64,000 nt of DNA from Pseudoclavibacter triregionum (lineage in GTDB: Bacteria; Actinomycetota; Actinomycetes; Actinomycetales; Microbacteriaceae), in assembly GCA_910822395.1 (NCBI GenBank), contig OU365335.1, forward strand, positions 496,001-560,000, in the 5' to 3' direction. A program made the translations under genes and the position numbers. Shown piece after piece: positions 46,459 to 55,913 of this stretch. The notes under the pieces are model-generated. The model was not told where the DNA came from. It ran no database searches and worked only from the letters and a program-made list of their open reading frames with translations. Each line of letters begins with the position of its first letter. The first letter of the stretch is position 1.

Positions 46459-48000
46459 TCAGTGGTGGTGGATCGCCGGGTCGTCGAAGACCTCGAGCTC
46501 CGGCGCCTCGACCATGTTGTGGCCGATCTTCTCGTAGAGCTCCGGCTTCGACGAGCGGAGCATCATGCCCCAGATCGCCCCGATGATGCCGGGCACGATG
46601 ACGAGCGCCGGCAGCAGGAAGGTGAGCGCGTTCGACTCCGTCTGGCCGAGCAGCATGTCCCAGTTCATGAGGATGAGCACGAACACGGTGCCGAGCGTGA
46701 GCACCGAGATGGCCGGCGCGATGAGGCGCTGGAAGGCGCCGACGCCGCGGTGGTCCTTGAGAAAGAACCCGACGACGGCCGCCGCGACGATCGCCATGAG
46801 CATGACGAGGCCGAAGGCGCCCGTGTTCACGAGCCACGTGAACATCGTGAGGACGGGGTAGAGCGGGTCGTCCGAGCCCGCGCCCGCGATCGCGAAGCCG
46901 GCGAGGACGAGCAGCGCGATGATCGACTGCGTGACCGAGCCGGCCCACGGCGCGCGGTGCTCGCCGCGCACCGAGCCGAGCCAGCGGGGCAGCACGCCCT
47001 CGCGGCCGAGCGAGAAGAAGTAGCGCGCGACGGCGTTGTGGAAGGCGAGCATGGCGGCGAAGAGGCTCGTGATGAAGAGCACCTGCGCGAGGTCGGTGAT
47101 GAGCTCGCCCGCGCGCTCGCCGAGGAAGGCGAACACGATGCCGGGGCCGAGATCCTGGCTCTGCGGGATGATCTGCGAGGCGCCGACGCCGACCTCGAGC
47201 GCCCACGAGCTGGAGGCGTAGAAGAGGCCCGCGACGATGACGGCGATGTACGTCGCGCGCGGGATCGTCTTCTCCGGCTCCTTCGCCTCCTCGACGTAGA
47301 TGGCGGCCTGCTCGAAGCCCATGAACGCCGCGACGCCGAAGGCGAGGACGGCGCCGAGGCCGGGGGCGAAGAGCGCGCCCGGCGAGAGGCCCTCGGCGCT
47401 CACGCCCTCCGGGGCCGCCATGAAGCCGAGGATGTCCGTGATGATGACGATGAGGAACTCGCCCGCGACGAGCACGGCGAGCACCTTCGCGGAGAGGTCG
47501 ACGCGGAGGACGCCCATGATGCCGACGACGACGATGCCGACGAGCACCCAGAGCCACCACGGGGTGTCGATCCCGAATCGGGTGGAGAGGAAGTCGGAGA
47601 TCGAGAAGCCGAACATCGCGGCGATGCCGATCTGCATGGCGTTGTAGGCGACGAGCGCGGAGAGCGAGGCGCCGATGCCGAGCGAGCGCGAGAGGCCCTG
47701 CGCGACGTAGGCGTAGAAGGCGCCGGCGTTCGTGATGAAGCGGCTCATCGCTGCGTAGCCGACGGCGAAGAGCAGCAGGATCGCGGCGAGCAGCAGGTAG
47801 CCGGCGGGGACGCCGAGCGACTCCGAGACGGCGAAGCTCGTCGGGACGCCGCCCGCGAGCGTGGTGAGCGGCGCGGACGCCGCGATGATCATGAAGGCGA
47901 TGGAGAGGGTGCCGAGCCGGCGGCGGCCGTCGCCGTCGCCGGTTCCGGCGGCGGCGGGGGCGGTGCGGGCCGCGGCCGGGGCAGCGGATGCGGTGCTCAT
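46459..48000 (-). CDS. APC-family amino acid permease
   Basis: 513 residues with about 12-14 membrane segments. N-terminal APC signature: GTLSIAFMIIAASAPLTTLA and GGVPTSFAVSESLGVPAGYL. Conserved FMGFEQAAIYVEEAKEPEKT in the middle, where APC carriers have the E-E-A/K-x-P motif. Ends with His residues (FDDPAIHHH). ATG 48000 with GAGGAGG upstream. Close to the GMC oxidoreductase and copper amine oxidase genes, so an amine or amino acid intake role for that pathway is plausible; the substrate itself cannot be read. Confidence 0.9.
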   Translation of the reverse strand: MSTASAAPAAARTAPAAAGTGDGDGRRRLGTLSIAFMIIAASAPLTTLAGGVPTSFAVSESLGVPAGYLLLAAILLLFAVGYAAMSRFITNAGAFYAYVAQGLSRSLGIGASLSALVAYNAMQIGIAAMFGFSISDFLSTRFGIDTPWWLWVLVGIVVVGIMGVLRVDLSAKVLAVLVAGEFLIVIITDILGFMAAPEGVSAEGLSPGALFAPGLGAVLAFGVAAFMGFEQAAIYVEEAKEPEKTIPRATYIAVIVAGLFYASSSWALEVGVGASQIIPQSQDLGPGIVFAFLGERAGELITDLAQVLFITSLFAAMLAFHNAVARYFFSLGREGVLPRWLGSVRGEHRAPWAGSVTQSIIALLVLAGFAIAGAGSDDPLYPVLTMFTWLVNTGAFGLVMLMAIVAAAVVGFFLKDHRGVGAFQRLIAPAISVLTLGTVFVLILMNWDMLLGQTESNALTFLLPALVIVPGIIGAIWGMMLRSSKPELYEKIGHNMVEAPELEVFDDPAIHHH

Positions 48001-48241
48001 GGGTCCTCCTCGAGCGCGCGGGCCCCATTGCCCGCGCGGTTGCTCGATTGTCTGCCGCCGATCGAGCGGCCGGGTAGCGACGGGGCGCGGGGCGCTTGCC
48101 CACGAGCGCACGAGCGATGCCCGCCCGTCGCCCGGAGGCTGTCGGCGGCGCCGCGGGGGCAGAGGCGGAACGGCCCCGGGGCCGCGGCGGGAGGTCATCC
48201 CGTCGCGGCCCCGGAGCCGTCTGCGCCGTCCGAGCGCCGCG

Positions 48242-48745
48242 CTACTTGATCGACGAGGGCTCGAGCGCCTCGTGCGTCGCGGCGTCGTCGCGGCGCGCGG
48301 GGTCGAAGGCGCGGTACTCGCCCGACTCCTCGAACTCGACGCCGAGCGGGATCCCCTGGCGGTCGCGGAGGATGAGCGTCGCCGCGAGGCCGACGACCGA
48401 CATGAGCAGCAGGTACATGGACACGGCGAGCGTCGAGCCGAAGACGTCGACGAGCCAGGCAGCGATCGTCGGGGCGAAGGCGCCGCCGAGGATGGCGCCG
48501 ATCGCGTACGAGATCGAGACGCCCGAGGTGCGGACCGACGCGGGGAAGGTCTCCACGCACCAGGCGGCCTGCGGGCCGTAGGTGAGGCCGAGGCCGACGG
48601 CGAGCAGGCAAGAAGAAGAGGTCGTTGAACACGAGCGCGGCGGCGTTCGCGTAGATGAAGAAGTCGCACCACTCGATCGTCGTGCCGACGATCGTGGCGG
48701 CGGCGGCGGCGACGCGACGGCGCGCGCATGCCGTTCTGCCCAGTA
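48242..48745 (-). pseudogene. MHS transporter gene with a large internal deletion
   Basis: The beginning (AAATIVGTTIEWCDFFIYAN, then AAALVFNDLFF) is the first membrane segment of an MHS symporter. It is joined near 48610 in a different frame to the last part of such a protein (LAVGLGLTYGPQAAWCVETF, PASVRTSGVSISYAIGAILG, then a cytosolic tail ending EALEPSSIK). Roughly 250-300 central residues are missing and the join shifts the frame. No good start codon or ribosome site precedes the first part. Probably a former carrier for the substrate of the adjacent GMC/amine genes. Confidence 0.8.
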
Positions 48746-48867
48746 TCAGCCCCCTGGGAGTCCCCTGAGTGCGCGGTCTGACACGTGCCCGCAGCTGCGG
48801 GCGTGGAGTGCGCGATGATCGGAACGTCGCTTGGAGGCATCCCGCAAGCGACCCCTCGGGGACGCGT

Positions 48868-48926
48868 CCGGGCACGACGAAGGGTGGCCGGGAGCGCGTG
48901 GCTCCCGACCGCCCTGCCGTGCCCGG
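48868..48926 (-). terminator. Long hairpin after the GMC oxidoreductase
   Basis: CCGGGCACG pairs with CGTGCCCGG, enclosing an inner stem AGGGTGGCCGGGAGC with GCTCCCGACCGCCCT. It starts 24 bp after the GMC stop codon. Confidence 0.75.
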
Positions 48927-48949
48927 GCGCAGCCGCCCGGACGATCCGG

Positions 48950-50482
48950 CTACTCGCCGAGGATCTTGTCGGCGGCGCGCTCGCCGATCATGATCGACGG
49001 CGCGTTCGTGTTGCCCGAGGGGACGCTCGGCATGATCGAGACGTCTGCGACGCGGACGCCCTCGAGGCCGTGCACCTTGAGGGTCTTCGGGCAGACGACG
49101 GCGAGCTCGTCCGAGTCGGGACCCATCTTGCAGGTGCCGACCTGGTGGTGGTACGTCGTCACCCACTCGCGCATGTAGCGGTCGAGGTCCTCGTCCGACT
49201 GGACGTCCTCGCCCGGCAGGACCTCGCGCGCTCCCCAGCCCTCGACGAGCGCGGCCTGGCGGCCGATCTCGCGCATCTGCTTGATGGAGGCCATGAGCGA
49301 GTCGACGTCCTCCTGCTTGTCGAAGATGTTCGGGTCCATGAGCGCCTTCTCCTTCGGGTCGCTCGAGGCGAGGCGGAAGGTGCCGCGCGAGTTGGGGCGC
49401 ACCATGCCGGCCTGGAGGGTGAAGGAGTTCGCCGGGACGTCCGTCCCCGGCGGCACCATCGGCACCGAGAAGTAGATCGGCTGCGTGTCTGGCGCCTCGC
49501 AGCCCTCGCGGAACGTCGTCCACGAGTGGACCTGCGCGACGGGCTGGTTCTCGCGGCGCTCCTCCATCTGCTTCGCCGTCGCCTCGAAGACGACCGGCAC
49601 GAGGAGGTGGTCGTGGAGGTTCTCGCCGACGCCCTTGAGCTCGTGCTTCACCTCGATGCCGACCTCGTCGAGGTGGTCCTTCGGCCCGATGCCGGAGTGG
49701 AGGAGGATGCGCGGGGTGTCGAGCGCGCCGGCGCAGAGGATGACCTCGTCCGCGCGGTACTCCTTCTCCTCGCCGTCGACGTCGGCCTCGACGCCGACGA
49801 CCTTGCCGTCCTCGACGATGAGGCGCGTGACCCAGGCGCCCGTGACCGCCGTGAGGTGCTGGTCGTCGATGCGGTCGTGGAGGTACGCGCGGTAGCTCGA
49901 GAGGCGCTGCTTGCCCCGGGTGGTGAGCTCCATCCACGAGACGCCCTCGACCTCGCCGTCGTTGTAGCGGTCGTTCTTCGGGATGCCGGCCTGCTGGCAG
50001 GCCTCGTGGATCGACTCGAAGATCTCCATGCGGTCGTAGTCGTCGGCGGAGACGTCCTGGAGGCCCTCGGCGCCGCGGCCATCGCGGGGGTCGCCCATCC
50101 AGTGCTCGGCCTTCTCGAAGTACGGCTTCACATCGTTCCACGACCAGCCCTCGGCGCCCTCCTGCTCCCAGCGGTCGTAGTCGGAGTTCGCGCCGCGCAC
50201 CCAGATGGACGCGTTGAGCGAGTGCGAGCCGCCCATGACCTTGCCGCGCGGCCAGTGGATCTGGCGCTGGAAGGCGTTCTTCTGCGGCGTGGTGAAGTAG
50301 CCCCAGTCGTCATCCGAGAGCCAGAGCTCGCCGAGGCGGCCGAGGTCGTGGATGGCCGGGTTCTCGTCCGGCTTGCCGGCCTCGAGGAGCGTGACCTTGA
50401 CGCCCGCGTCGAGCAGGCGGCGCGTGACCACGGAGCCGGCCGAGCCGGCGCCGACGACGATGACTTCGCGGGGTGCGTTCAT
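48950..50482 (-). CDS. GMC-family FAD oxidoreductase (choline-dehydrogenase-like)
   Basis: 510 residues. FAD-binding EVIVVGAGSAGSVVTRRLLD at the N-terminus, the GMC signature RGKVMGGSHSLNASIWVRG, and the second signature GALDTPRILLHSGIGP. Active-site region: TYHHQVGTCKMG with the catalytic His, and GNTNAPSIMIGERAADKIL at the end. Oxidises an alcohol to aldehyde, possibly choline or an arylethanol. ATG 50482. Its start is about 200 bp from the divergent amine oxidase start, so they may share control. Confidence 0.9.
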   Translation of the reverse strand: MNAPREVIVVGAGSAGSVVTRRLLDAGVKVTLLEAGKPDENPAIHDLGRLGELWLSDDDWGYFTTPQKNAFQRQIHWPRGKVMGGSHSLNASIWVRGANSDYDRWEQEGAEGWSWNDVKPYFEKAEHWMGDPRDGRGAEGLQDVSADDYDRMEIFESIHEACQQAGIPKNDRYNDGEVEGVSWMELTTRGKQRLSSYRAYLHDRIDDQHLTAVTGAWVTRLIVEDGKVVGVEADVDGEEKEYRADEVILCAGALDTPRILLHSGIGPKDHLDEVGIEVKHELKGVGENLHDHLLVPVVFEATAKQMEERRENQPVAQVHSWTTFREGCEAPDTQPIYFSVPMVPPGTDVPANSFTLQAGMVRPNSRGTFRLASSDPKEKALMDPNIFDKQEDVDSLMASIKQMREIGRQAALVEGWGAREVLPGEDVQSDEDLDRYMREWVTTYHHQVGTCKMGPDSDELAVVCPKTLKVHGLEGVRVADVSIMPSVPSGNTNAPSIMIGERAADKILGE

Positions 50483-50687
50483 GAGTGGGAGCCCTTCTCA
50501 TCATTGAGTGGACGGCTGCGCCCGTGCGGCGCTGCACGTGGCGACCACTCTGCGGTGACCGGCTCGTAATCGTCTTGACGCGGGGCGCAGGGATCGTGAC
50601 CGCCAGCGCCCACGCCCGTCTGCGCCCCTCCCGGAACGCCCGCGGATGGCGGATGATGTGGGCATCGCCGCGACAAGGAGGTCACGC

Positions 50688-53057
50688 ATGGCTGATACGA
50701 CGCACACCCACGGCAAGCGAGTGACGAGGATCGAGACCCCGGTCCACCCGCTCGATATGCTCACGCCCGACGAGATCACGAAGGGCCGCCGGATCCTCGC
50801 CGACGCGGGGAAGCTCACGGAGACGAGCCGCTTCCCGAGCATCATGCCGGTGGAGCCGCCGAAGGACGTCGTCCGCGCCTTCAAGCCGGGCGACGAGCTC
50901 GACCGCCGCATCGAGTACGTCGTGCTCGACACCGCGACCGGCACGTCGGTCGAGTACATCGTCGCCCTCAAGACGGGCGAGATCGAGCGGGAGACGCCCG
51001 TCGCCTCGGACGTCGCCCCCTACGGCCAGCCGCCGTACCTGCTCGAGGAGTTCTTCCGCGCCGACGAGATCGTGCGCGCGAACCCCGAGTGGCAGGCCGC
51101 CATGAAGCGCCGCGGCCTCGAGGACAAGATCGACCTCGCCTACATCGGCCCGCTCGCGCCGGGCTTCTTCGGCCGCGAGGACGAGCAGGGCCGCCGCATG
51201 ATGCGCTCGGTCACCTTCCTCAAGGACTTCGAGGACGACTCCCCCTGGGCGCACCCGGTCGAGGGCCTGCTCGTCACGCTCAACCTCACCACGGGCGAGG
51301 TCATCCGAGTCGAGGACGAGGGTGACGTGCCCACGCACGAGGGATCCGGCCGCTACGACGAGGCGACCGTCGGCCCCGCCCGCACCGACCTCACGCCGAT
51401 CTCGATCACGCAGCCGGAGGGCCCGTCGTTCACGGTCGACGGCTCGAGGGTCGAGTGGGCGGGCTTCTCGTTCCACGTCGGCTTCAACGCCCGCGAAGGA
51501 CTCGTGCTCTCGCAGCTGCAGGTGAAGGACCCGGACGCGGGCGAGGGCGCCGAGCCGCGTCCGCTCCTCTACCGCGGCTCGGTGCCCGAGATGGTCGTCC
51601 CCTACGGCGACACCTCGATCAACCGCTACTGGATCTCGTACTTCGACGCGGGCGAGTACTACCTCGGCAAGAACGCGAACTCGCTCGCGCTCGGCTGCGA
51701 CTGCCTCGGGGTGATCCACTACTTCGACGGCATGGCCCACGACGACGAGGGCAACCCGATGGCGATCCCGCAGGCCATCTGCATGCACGAGGAGGACGCC
51801 TCGATCCTCTGGAAGCACACCGAGCTCGGCTACGCGCCGGACGTGCGCCGCCAGCGCCGCCTCGTCATCTCGTACTTCGCGACGGTCGGCAACTACGACT
51901 ACGGCTTCTACTGGTACCTCTACCTCGACGGCACGATCGAGGTCGAGGCGAAGGCGACCGGCATCGTCTACAACGGCTCCGGGGAGCCGGGGACCGAGGA
52001 GGCGCACCGCCTCGAGATCGCGCCGGGCCTGTTCTCGCCGGTGCACCAGCACCTCTTCTGCGCCCGCCTCGATGTCGAGATCGACGGCCCCGACAACTAC
52101 GTCGACGAGGTCGACCTCGAGTCGGTGCCGATGGGCGAGGGCAACCCGTACGGCAACGCGTTCACGTGGAAGAAGACGCGCATCGAGACCGAGGGCGGCC
52201 GCCTCGCGGACAACCTCAAGGGCCGCACCTGGCACATCGGCTCGAAGACGCGGAAGAACCACGTCGGCAAGCCCACCGAGTACCAGCTCTTCTCGGAGGG
52301 CCTGCCCGTGCTGCTCTCGGACCCGGAGTCCTTCGTCGCGAAGCGCGCCGCGTTCGCGACGAAGCACACCTGGGTCACGAAGTACCACGACGACGAGCGC
52401 TGGCCCGCCGGCCGCTACCCGAACCAGCACGCCGGCGGCGCGGGCCTGCCCGCGTACGTCTCGGACGAGGAGTCGGTCGACGGCGGCGACATCGTGCTCT
52501 GGCACACCTTCGGCCCGACGCACCTGCCGCGTCCGGAGGACTGGCCGATCATGCCGGTGGACAGCTACCACTTCTGGCTTAAGCCGTACGGGTTCTTCGA
52601 CCGCAACCCGGGCCTCACCGTGCCGGACTGGTCGACGCGCGCGGCGTCGTGCTGCGGGATCGACGAGGGCGAGCACGCCGAGGACGTCGCGCTCTCGGCG
52701 ACGCACGCGGGGCCGAGCGCCGGCGTGACGGTGTCGGAGCAGTCCGAGGCGGTCGCGGAGCAGGCGGCGGGCGCCGGGGCGGATGCCTCGGGCGCTTCCG
52801 GCGCCGCTTCGGCTGACGCAGCCGGCTCGGCCGCGGGCTCGGGCAAGGGCCTGCCGATGGCGTGCGGCTGCAAGCCGGGCGAGTGCCGCTGCGCCGAGGG
52901 CGGCGACGGCACGTGCGGCTGCGGGGCGGACTGCCAGTGCGGCAAGGGGCACGGCTCGGCCGACGCCGGCGGCTCGTGCTGCGGCGGCTCCGGCGAGGGC
53001 TCGGTCGCCAGCTCGGGCGAGGAGCCGCTCCCCCGCTTCGGCGTCCCGCGCGGCTAG
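50688..53057 (+). CDS. tynA: Copper (TPQ) primary amine oxidase with Cys-rich C-terminal tail
   Basis: 789 residues. Oxidises primary amines to aldehyde, ammonia and peroxide. The tyrosine converted to topaquinone is Tyr403 in TVGNYDYGFYW; the catalytic base is Asp320 in ISYFDAGEYYLG. Copper ligands are His453 and His455 (VHQHLF) and the His in FGPTHLPRPEDWP. The usual enzyme ends soon after the KPYGFFDRNP motif (about residue 645). Here about 140 further residues follow: an Ala/Ser/Gly linker and ten Cys between 726 and 765 (CGCKPGECRC, TCGCGADCQC, SCCGG), like a small metallothionein. ATG 50688 with AAGGAGG upstream. The TAG stop overlaps the insertion site of the mobile island. Confidence 0.95.
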   Translation: MADTTHTHGKRVTRIETPVHPLDMLTPDEITKGRRILADAGKLTETSRFPSIMPVEPPKDVVRAFKPGDELDRRIEYVVLDTATGTSVEYIVALKTGEIERETPVASDVAPYGQPPYLLEEFFRADEIVRANPEWQAAMKRRGLEDKIDLAYIGPLAPGFFGREDEQGRRMMRSVTFLKDFEDDSPWAHPVEGLLVTLNLTTGEVIRVEDEGDVPTHEGSGRYDEATVGPARTDLTPISITQPEGPSFTVDGSRVEWAGFSFHVGFNAREGLVLSQLQVKDPDAGEGAEPRPLLYRGSVPEMVVPYGDTSINRYWISYFDAGEYYLGKNANSLALGCDCLGVIHYFDGMAHDDEGNPMAIPQAICMHEEDASILWKHTELGYAPDVRRQRRLVISYFATVGNYDYGFYWYLYLDGTIEVEAKATGIVYNGSGEPGTEEAHRLEIAPGLFSPVHQHLFCARLDVEIDGPDNYVDEVDLESVPMGEGNPYGNAFTWKKTRIETEGGRLADNLKGRTWHIGSKTRKNHVGKPTEYQLFSEGLPVLLSDPESFVAKRAAFATKHTWVTKYHDDERWPAGRYPNQHAGGAGLPAYVSDEESVDGGDIVLWHTFGPTHLPRPEDWPIMPVDSYHFWLKPYGFFDRNPGLTVPDWSTRAASCCGIDEGEHAEDVALSATHAGPSAGVTVSEQSEAVAEQAAGAGADASGASGAASADAAGSAAGSGKGLPMACGCKPGECRCAEGGDGTCGCGADCQCGKGHGSADAGGSCCGGSGEGSVASSGEEPLPRFGVPRG

Positions 53058-53105
53058 GCCGTGTTGCTAAATGCTGGTTCGGGGCCTTCGGGTGATCCTT
53101 GAGTC

Positions 53106-53413
53106 GTGTCGCGAGATGTCATCACGGACGAGGTCTGGGAGCTGATCCGGGACGTGTTCCCGCCGGTGAGGACACGGGGCCGTCCTCCGGTGGATCGGCG
53201 CACAGTGGTCGAGGCGACCGCGTGGCGGTTCCGCACGGGATCGGCGTGGCGAGACCTGCCCGATCGGTTCGGGAGCTGGAACACGATCTACAAGAACTTC
53301 CGGCGATGGGCGAGCGACGGCGTCTGGGAGGACCTGCTCACCCATGTGCAGAAGCGGGCGTCGCTTCAGGGTGAGATCGACTGGGTCGTGTCGGTGGATT
53401 CCTCGATCGCGCT
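53106..53413 (+). pseudogene. IS5-family transposase, 5' part only
   Basis: Starts MSRDVITDEVWELIRDVFPP, then RTRGRPPVDRRTVVEATAWR and FRTGSAWRDLPDRFGSWNTI. This is the N-terminal domain (DUF4096 type) of a two-frame IS5/IS427 transposase, followed by the beginning of the DDE core (VVSVDSSIA with the first Asp). Similarity ends near 53413, where the sequence becomes the end of the antisense SDR fragment. The remaining ~150 residues are lost. GTG start at 53106 lies 49 bp inside the terminal repeat, normal for the family. Confidence 0.88.
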
Positions 53414-53610
53414 GCGGCCACGACCTCGACTCGTGCACCGTGGTCAGCCCTGAGCTTCTGCGCGAGGCGGTCCAGCGCCTCACAGTTGCGGGCAGACAGG
53501 ACGATCGCCCATCCCCGGCTCGCGAAGTACTCGGCGAAGGCGGCACCGAGACCCCCAGTGGCACCCGTGACCAGGACGACAGGGATAGTGTCCGGCTGCT
53601 GGGTGCTCAT
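53411..53610 (-). pseudogene. Short-chain dehydrogenase, N-terminal fragment
   Basis: Begins MSTQQPDTIPVVLVTGATGG and contains the cofactor motif TGATGGLG plus the YFASRGWAIVLSARN strand that binds NADP. After about 65 residues (DHGARVEVVAA) it runs into the transposase remnant. The ATG overlaps the MFS stop (ATGA), so pump and dehydrogenase were once a coupled operon. Confidence 0.85.
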
Positions 53611-55142
53611 GGCGCGTCCTTCCGGGCGCGCCGGGTGCGCAGCACGAGGACAGCGGTGATCGCGGTGACGGCCAGGATCGCGCTGCCGACGATGAAGGTG
53701 TCGGTCATGGCCGTGGTGAAGGCATCGTTGACCATCGCGATGAACCCTCCCGCGGCCTCGCCGGGCAGTTCCCCGGCAACCATGTGGGCACCCCCGAGTG
53801 TCTCCTTCGCGGCATCGACCGCTTCCTCGGGAAGGCCGGCTGCGGAGGATTCGACCCTGTCGCGGTAGATGGACGTGCCGAAGCTGCCGAGGATCGCGAT
53901 GCCCATAGCGCCACCGAGCTCGTATGCGGTCTCGCTGATCCCCGCGACGGCAGCGGCACGATTGGGTGGAGCGGTCGCGATGATGACATCGTTGGTGAGC
54001 GTGTCGGCCAGGCCGACTCCGCCACCGATCAGGGCTCCACCGGTAAACGCCAGGGCCATCATCTCGTCGACCCCGAGGCCTGCCAGCACCGCGTAACCGG
54101 CTGCGGCGATGATTAGGCCGATGCCGATGAGCCAGCCGATCGGGATCTTCCGAGCGAGGATCGGGGCGAGGATCGCGCCGAGGATCGCGCCGAACGCGAT
54201 AGGCAGAGCCCACAGACCCGCTTGCAGAGGAGTCTTTTCGAGGACGAGCTGGATGTACTGGGGGAAGAAGTACAGCACGGTGACCAACGCGAACACGCCG
54301 GCAATGTTGGCCAGTACCGCCACGGAGAAGGGCAGTGAGCGAAAGAGCGTGACGTCGACCAGGGGGTTGGCCAGACGTCGCTGCCGGAACGTGAACCAGG
54401 TGCCGCCTACGATGCCGATAGCCAGGAACGCGATGGCGGACCAGCCCCATTCGTACTCGGCGGCGTGCTTGAGTCCGTAGACGAACGCGAGCACGGAGAC
54501 GATCAGTAGTGCCGCCGAGGCGAGATCGAACCGGCCAGGGCGGGAGTCCTTGGACTCGGGAAGCAGGAATGGACCGGCAATGAGGAGCACGATCATCAGC
54601 GGCAAGTTGATGAGGAACACTGCCCCCCATTCGAAGTGCTCCAGGATGGCTCCACCCACGACCGGTCCGAGCCCGGCACCTCCGGCGAACGCTGCCGCCC
54701 ACACCGAGATCGCCCGCCTGCGCTGATCAGGATCAGCGAAGATGTTGCGGATCAACGACAGGGTTGAGGGCATGAGCGTCGCACCGCCGATGCCGAGCAA
54801 GGCCCGAGCGGCGATGAGCATCTCAGGGCTGGTGGAGAACGCGGCGATCGCCGAAGCGGCACCGAACAGCAGTGAGCCAATCAGGAGAAGCCGTCGCCGC
54901 CCGATGCGGTCCCCGAGCGAGCCCATCAGGATGAGCAGCCCGGCGAGGAAGATGCCGTAGATGTCGACGATCCACAGCAGCTGACTTGCTGACGGGGCCA
55001 AATCCTCGCTGAGTTCCGGGACGGCCACAGCGAGGACCGTGAGGTCGATGCTCATCAGGAGCACCGGCATCGTCAGCAGCCCCAGCGCCACCCAGGACCG
55101 GGGCGTCGCACGGGGTGGAGCAGTGTTCGGACCGGTGGACAC
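53607..55142 (-). CDS. MFS drug efflux transporter, DHA2 (14-TMS, QacA/SmvA-like)
   Basis: 511 residues with about 14 membrane helices. Family motifs: LLSMIDLTVLAVAVPEL-type helix 1 (here LLMSIDLTVLAVAVPELSED), LIVDIYGIF-like helix 2 with Asp, LGDRIGRRRLLLIG (motif A), RALLGIGGATLMPSTLSLI (motif B) and GPVVGGAILEHFEWGAVFLI (motif C, marking an exporter). Members export cationic biocides, dyes and antibiotics. GTG 55142 chosen (GAGGAGA just upstream). Divergent from a tetR gene, with a good promoter and a small palindrome between them. Codon use differs from the rest of the window. Confidence 0.93.
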   Translation of the reverse strand: MSTGPNTAPPRATPRSWVALGLLTMPVLLMSIDLTVLAVAVPELSEDLAPSASQLLWIVDIYGIFLAGLLILMGSLGDRIGRRRLLLIGSLLFGAASAIAAFSTSPEMLIAARALLGIGGATLMPSTLSLIRNIFADPDQRRRAISVWAAAFAGGAGLGPVVGGAILEHFEWGAVFLINLPLMIVLLIAGPFLLPESKDSRPGRFDLASAALLIVSVLAFVYGLKHAAEYEWGWSAIAFLAIGIVGGTWFTFRQRRLANPLVDVTLFRSLPFSVAVLANIAGVFALVTVLYFFPQYIQLVLEKTPLQAGLWALPIAFGAILGAILAPILARKIPIGWLIGIGLIIAAAGYAVLAGLGVDEMMALAFTGGALIGGGVGLADTLTNDVIIATAPPNRAAAVAGISETAYELGGAMGIAILGSFGTSIYRDRVESSAAGLPEEAVDAAKETLGGAHMVAGELPGEAAGGFIAMVNDAFTTAMTDTFIVGSAILAVTAITAVLVLRTRRARKDAP

Positions 55143-55174
55143 AGGGTCTCCTCTCATCGGGAACGGTGCCTCCG

Positions 55175-55203
55175 ATCATAGGTTGGTCAACTGCCAAAGG
55201 CAA
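55175..55203 (-). promoter_or_regulatory. Promoter and probable TetR operator of the efflux gene
   Basis: Reading on the minus strand: TTGCCT (-35), 17-bp spacer, TATGAT (-10), 33 bp before the GTG start. The palindrome TGCCAAAGGCA (55192-55202) covers the -35 box, and TTGGTCAACTGCCAA is a second, looser inverted repeat over the spacer. Repressor binding here would block the pump promoter. Confidence 0.7.
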
Positions 55204-55234
55204 GCGCCCAAGGCATGTGTGATAGTTTTACCCC

Positions 55235-55855
55235 ATGCCCGAGGAGAAACAGCCGAGGCCGCAGATCAGCGCCGATGTGCGCAGGCGCCTGCTCATGGAC
55301 GCGGCGATGACGGTCATGAAACGCGAGGGGATCGCCGCCGCATCGACGCGCGCGATCTGCCAGGAAGCGGGGATGGCCCATGGCGTGTTCCACTACTGCT
55401 TCCGCTCCAAGCACGAGCTTTTCGCAGCCCTCATCGAAGCCGACTTCAACGCCCCCCTGGAGGCGGCATGGGGCAAGCTCGGCCCAACGACCGACCCCGA
55501 AGACGGATTCCGCGACCTGTTCGCCGAATACTGGACTAGCCTGGAGAAGGACGCCGGGCATCAGCTCGTGCTCTCAGAGCTGACGAACTACGCCTTGCGC
55601 GACGAGGAACTACGAGGTCTGCCGCAGTGGGAGCACGGTGCCTACCGCGACAAGATCGCTCACCATCTCCAGCAGTTCCAGACGCAGCTCGGCGTCGAGT
55701 TCACCATCCCCGCCGACGACCTTGCCGAGTTGATCTTTGCCGCGCTTTCGGGGGTGACGACCGCGTGGCTTGCTCATGGAGACGGGACGATCGCCCGGCG
55801 AAGCCTGGACCAGTTCGCCGCCGTGTTCGCCTCCTACGCCTCGTCCTCGCAGTAG
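55235..55855 (+). CDS. TetR-family repressor of the efflux pump
   Basis: 206 residues. N-terminal DNA-binding domain: RRRLLMDAAMTVMKREGIAA, then STRAICQEAGMAHGVFHYCF with the RSKHELFAALIE helix (residues about 15-65). The rest is helical, as in TetR ligand domains, with Trp/Tyr-rich stretches (LFAEYWTSLEK, LSELTNYALRDEE) fitting an aromatic cation pocket. ATG 55235. Transcribed away from the MFS gene with 92 bp between them; the expected regulation is repression lifted by a pump substrate. Confidence 0.92.
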   Translation: MPEEKQPRPQISADVRRRLLMDAAMTVMKREGIAAASTRAICQEAGMAHGVFHYCFRSKHELFAALIEADFNAPLEAAWGKLGPTTDPEDGFRDLFAEYWTSLEKDAGHQLVLSELTNYALRDEELRGLPQWEHGAYRDKIAHHLQQFQTQLGVEFTIPADDLAELIFAALSGVTTAWLAHGDGTIARRSLDQFAAVFASYASSSQ

Positions 55856-55913
55856 GCGCACATGGAAGCGGCCCCGGCGAAGGGTGCATCGCCAGGGCCA
55901 CGTTCTGGGCGCA

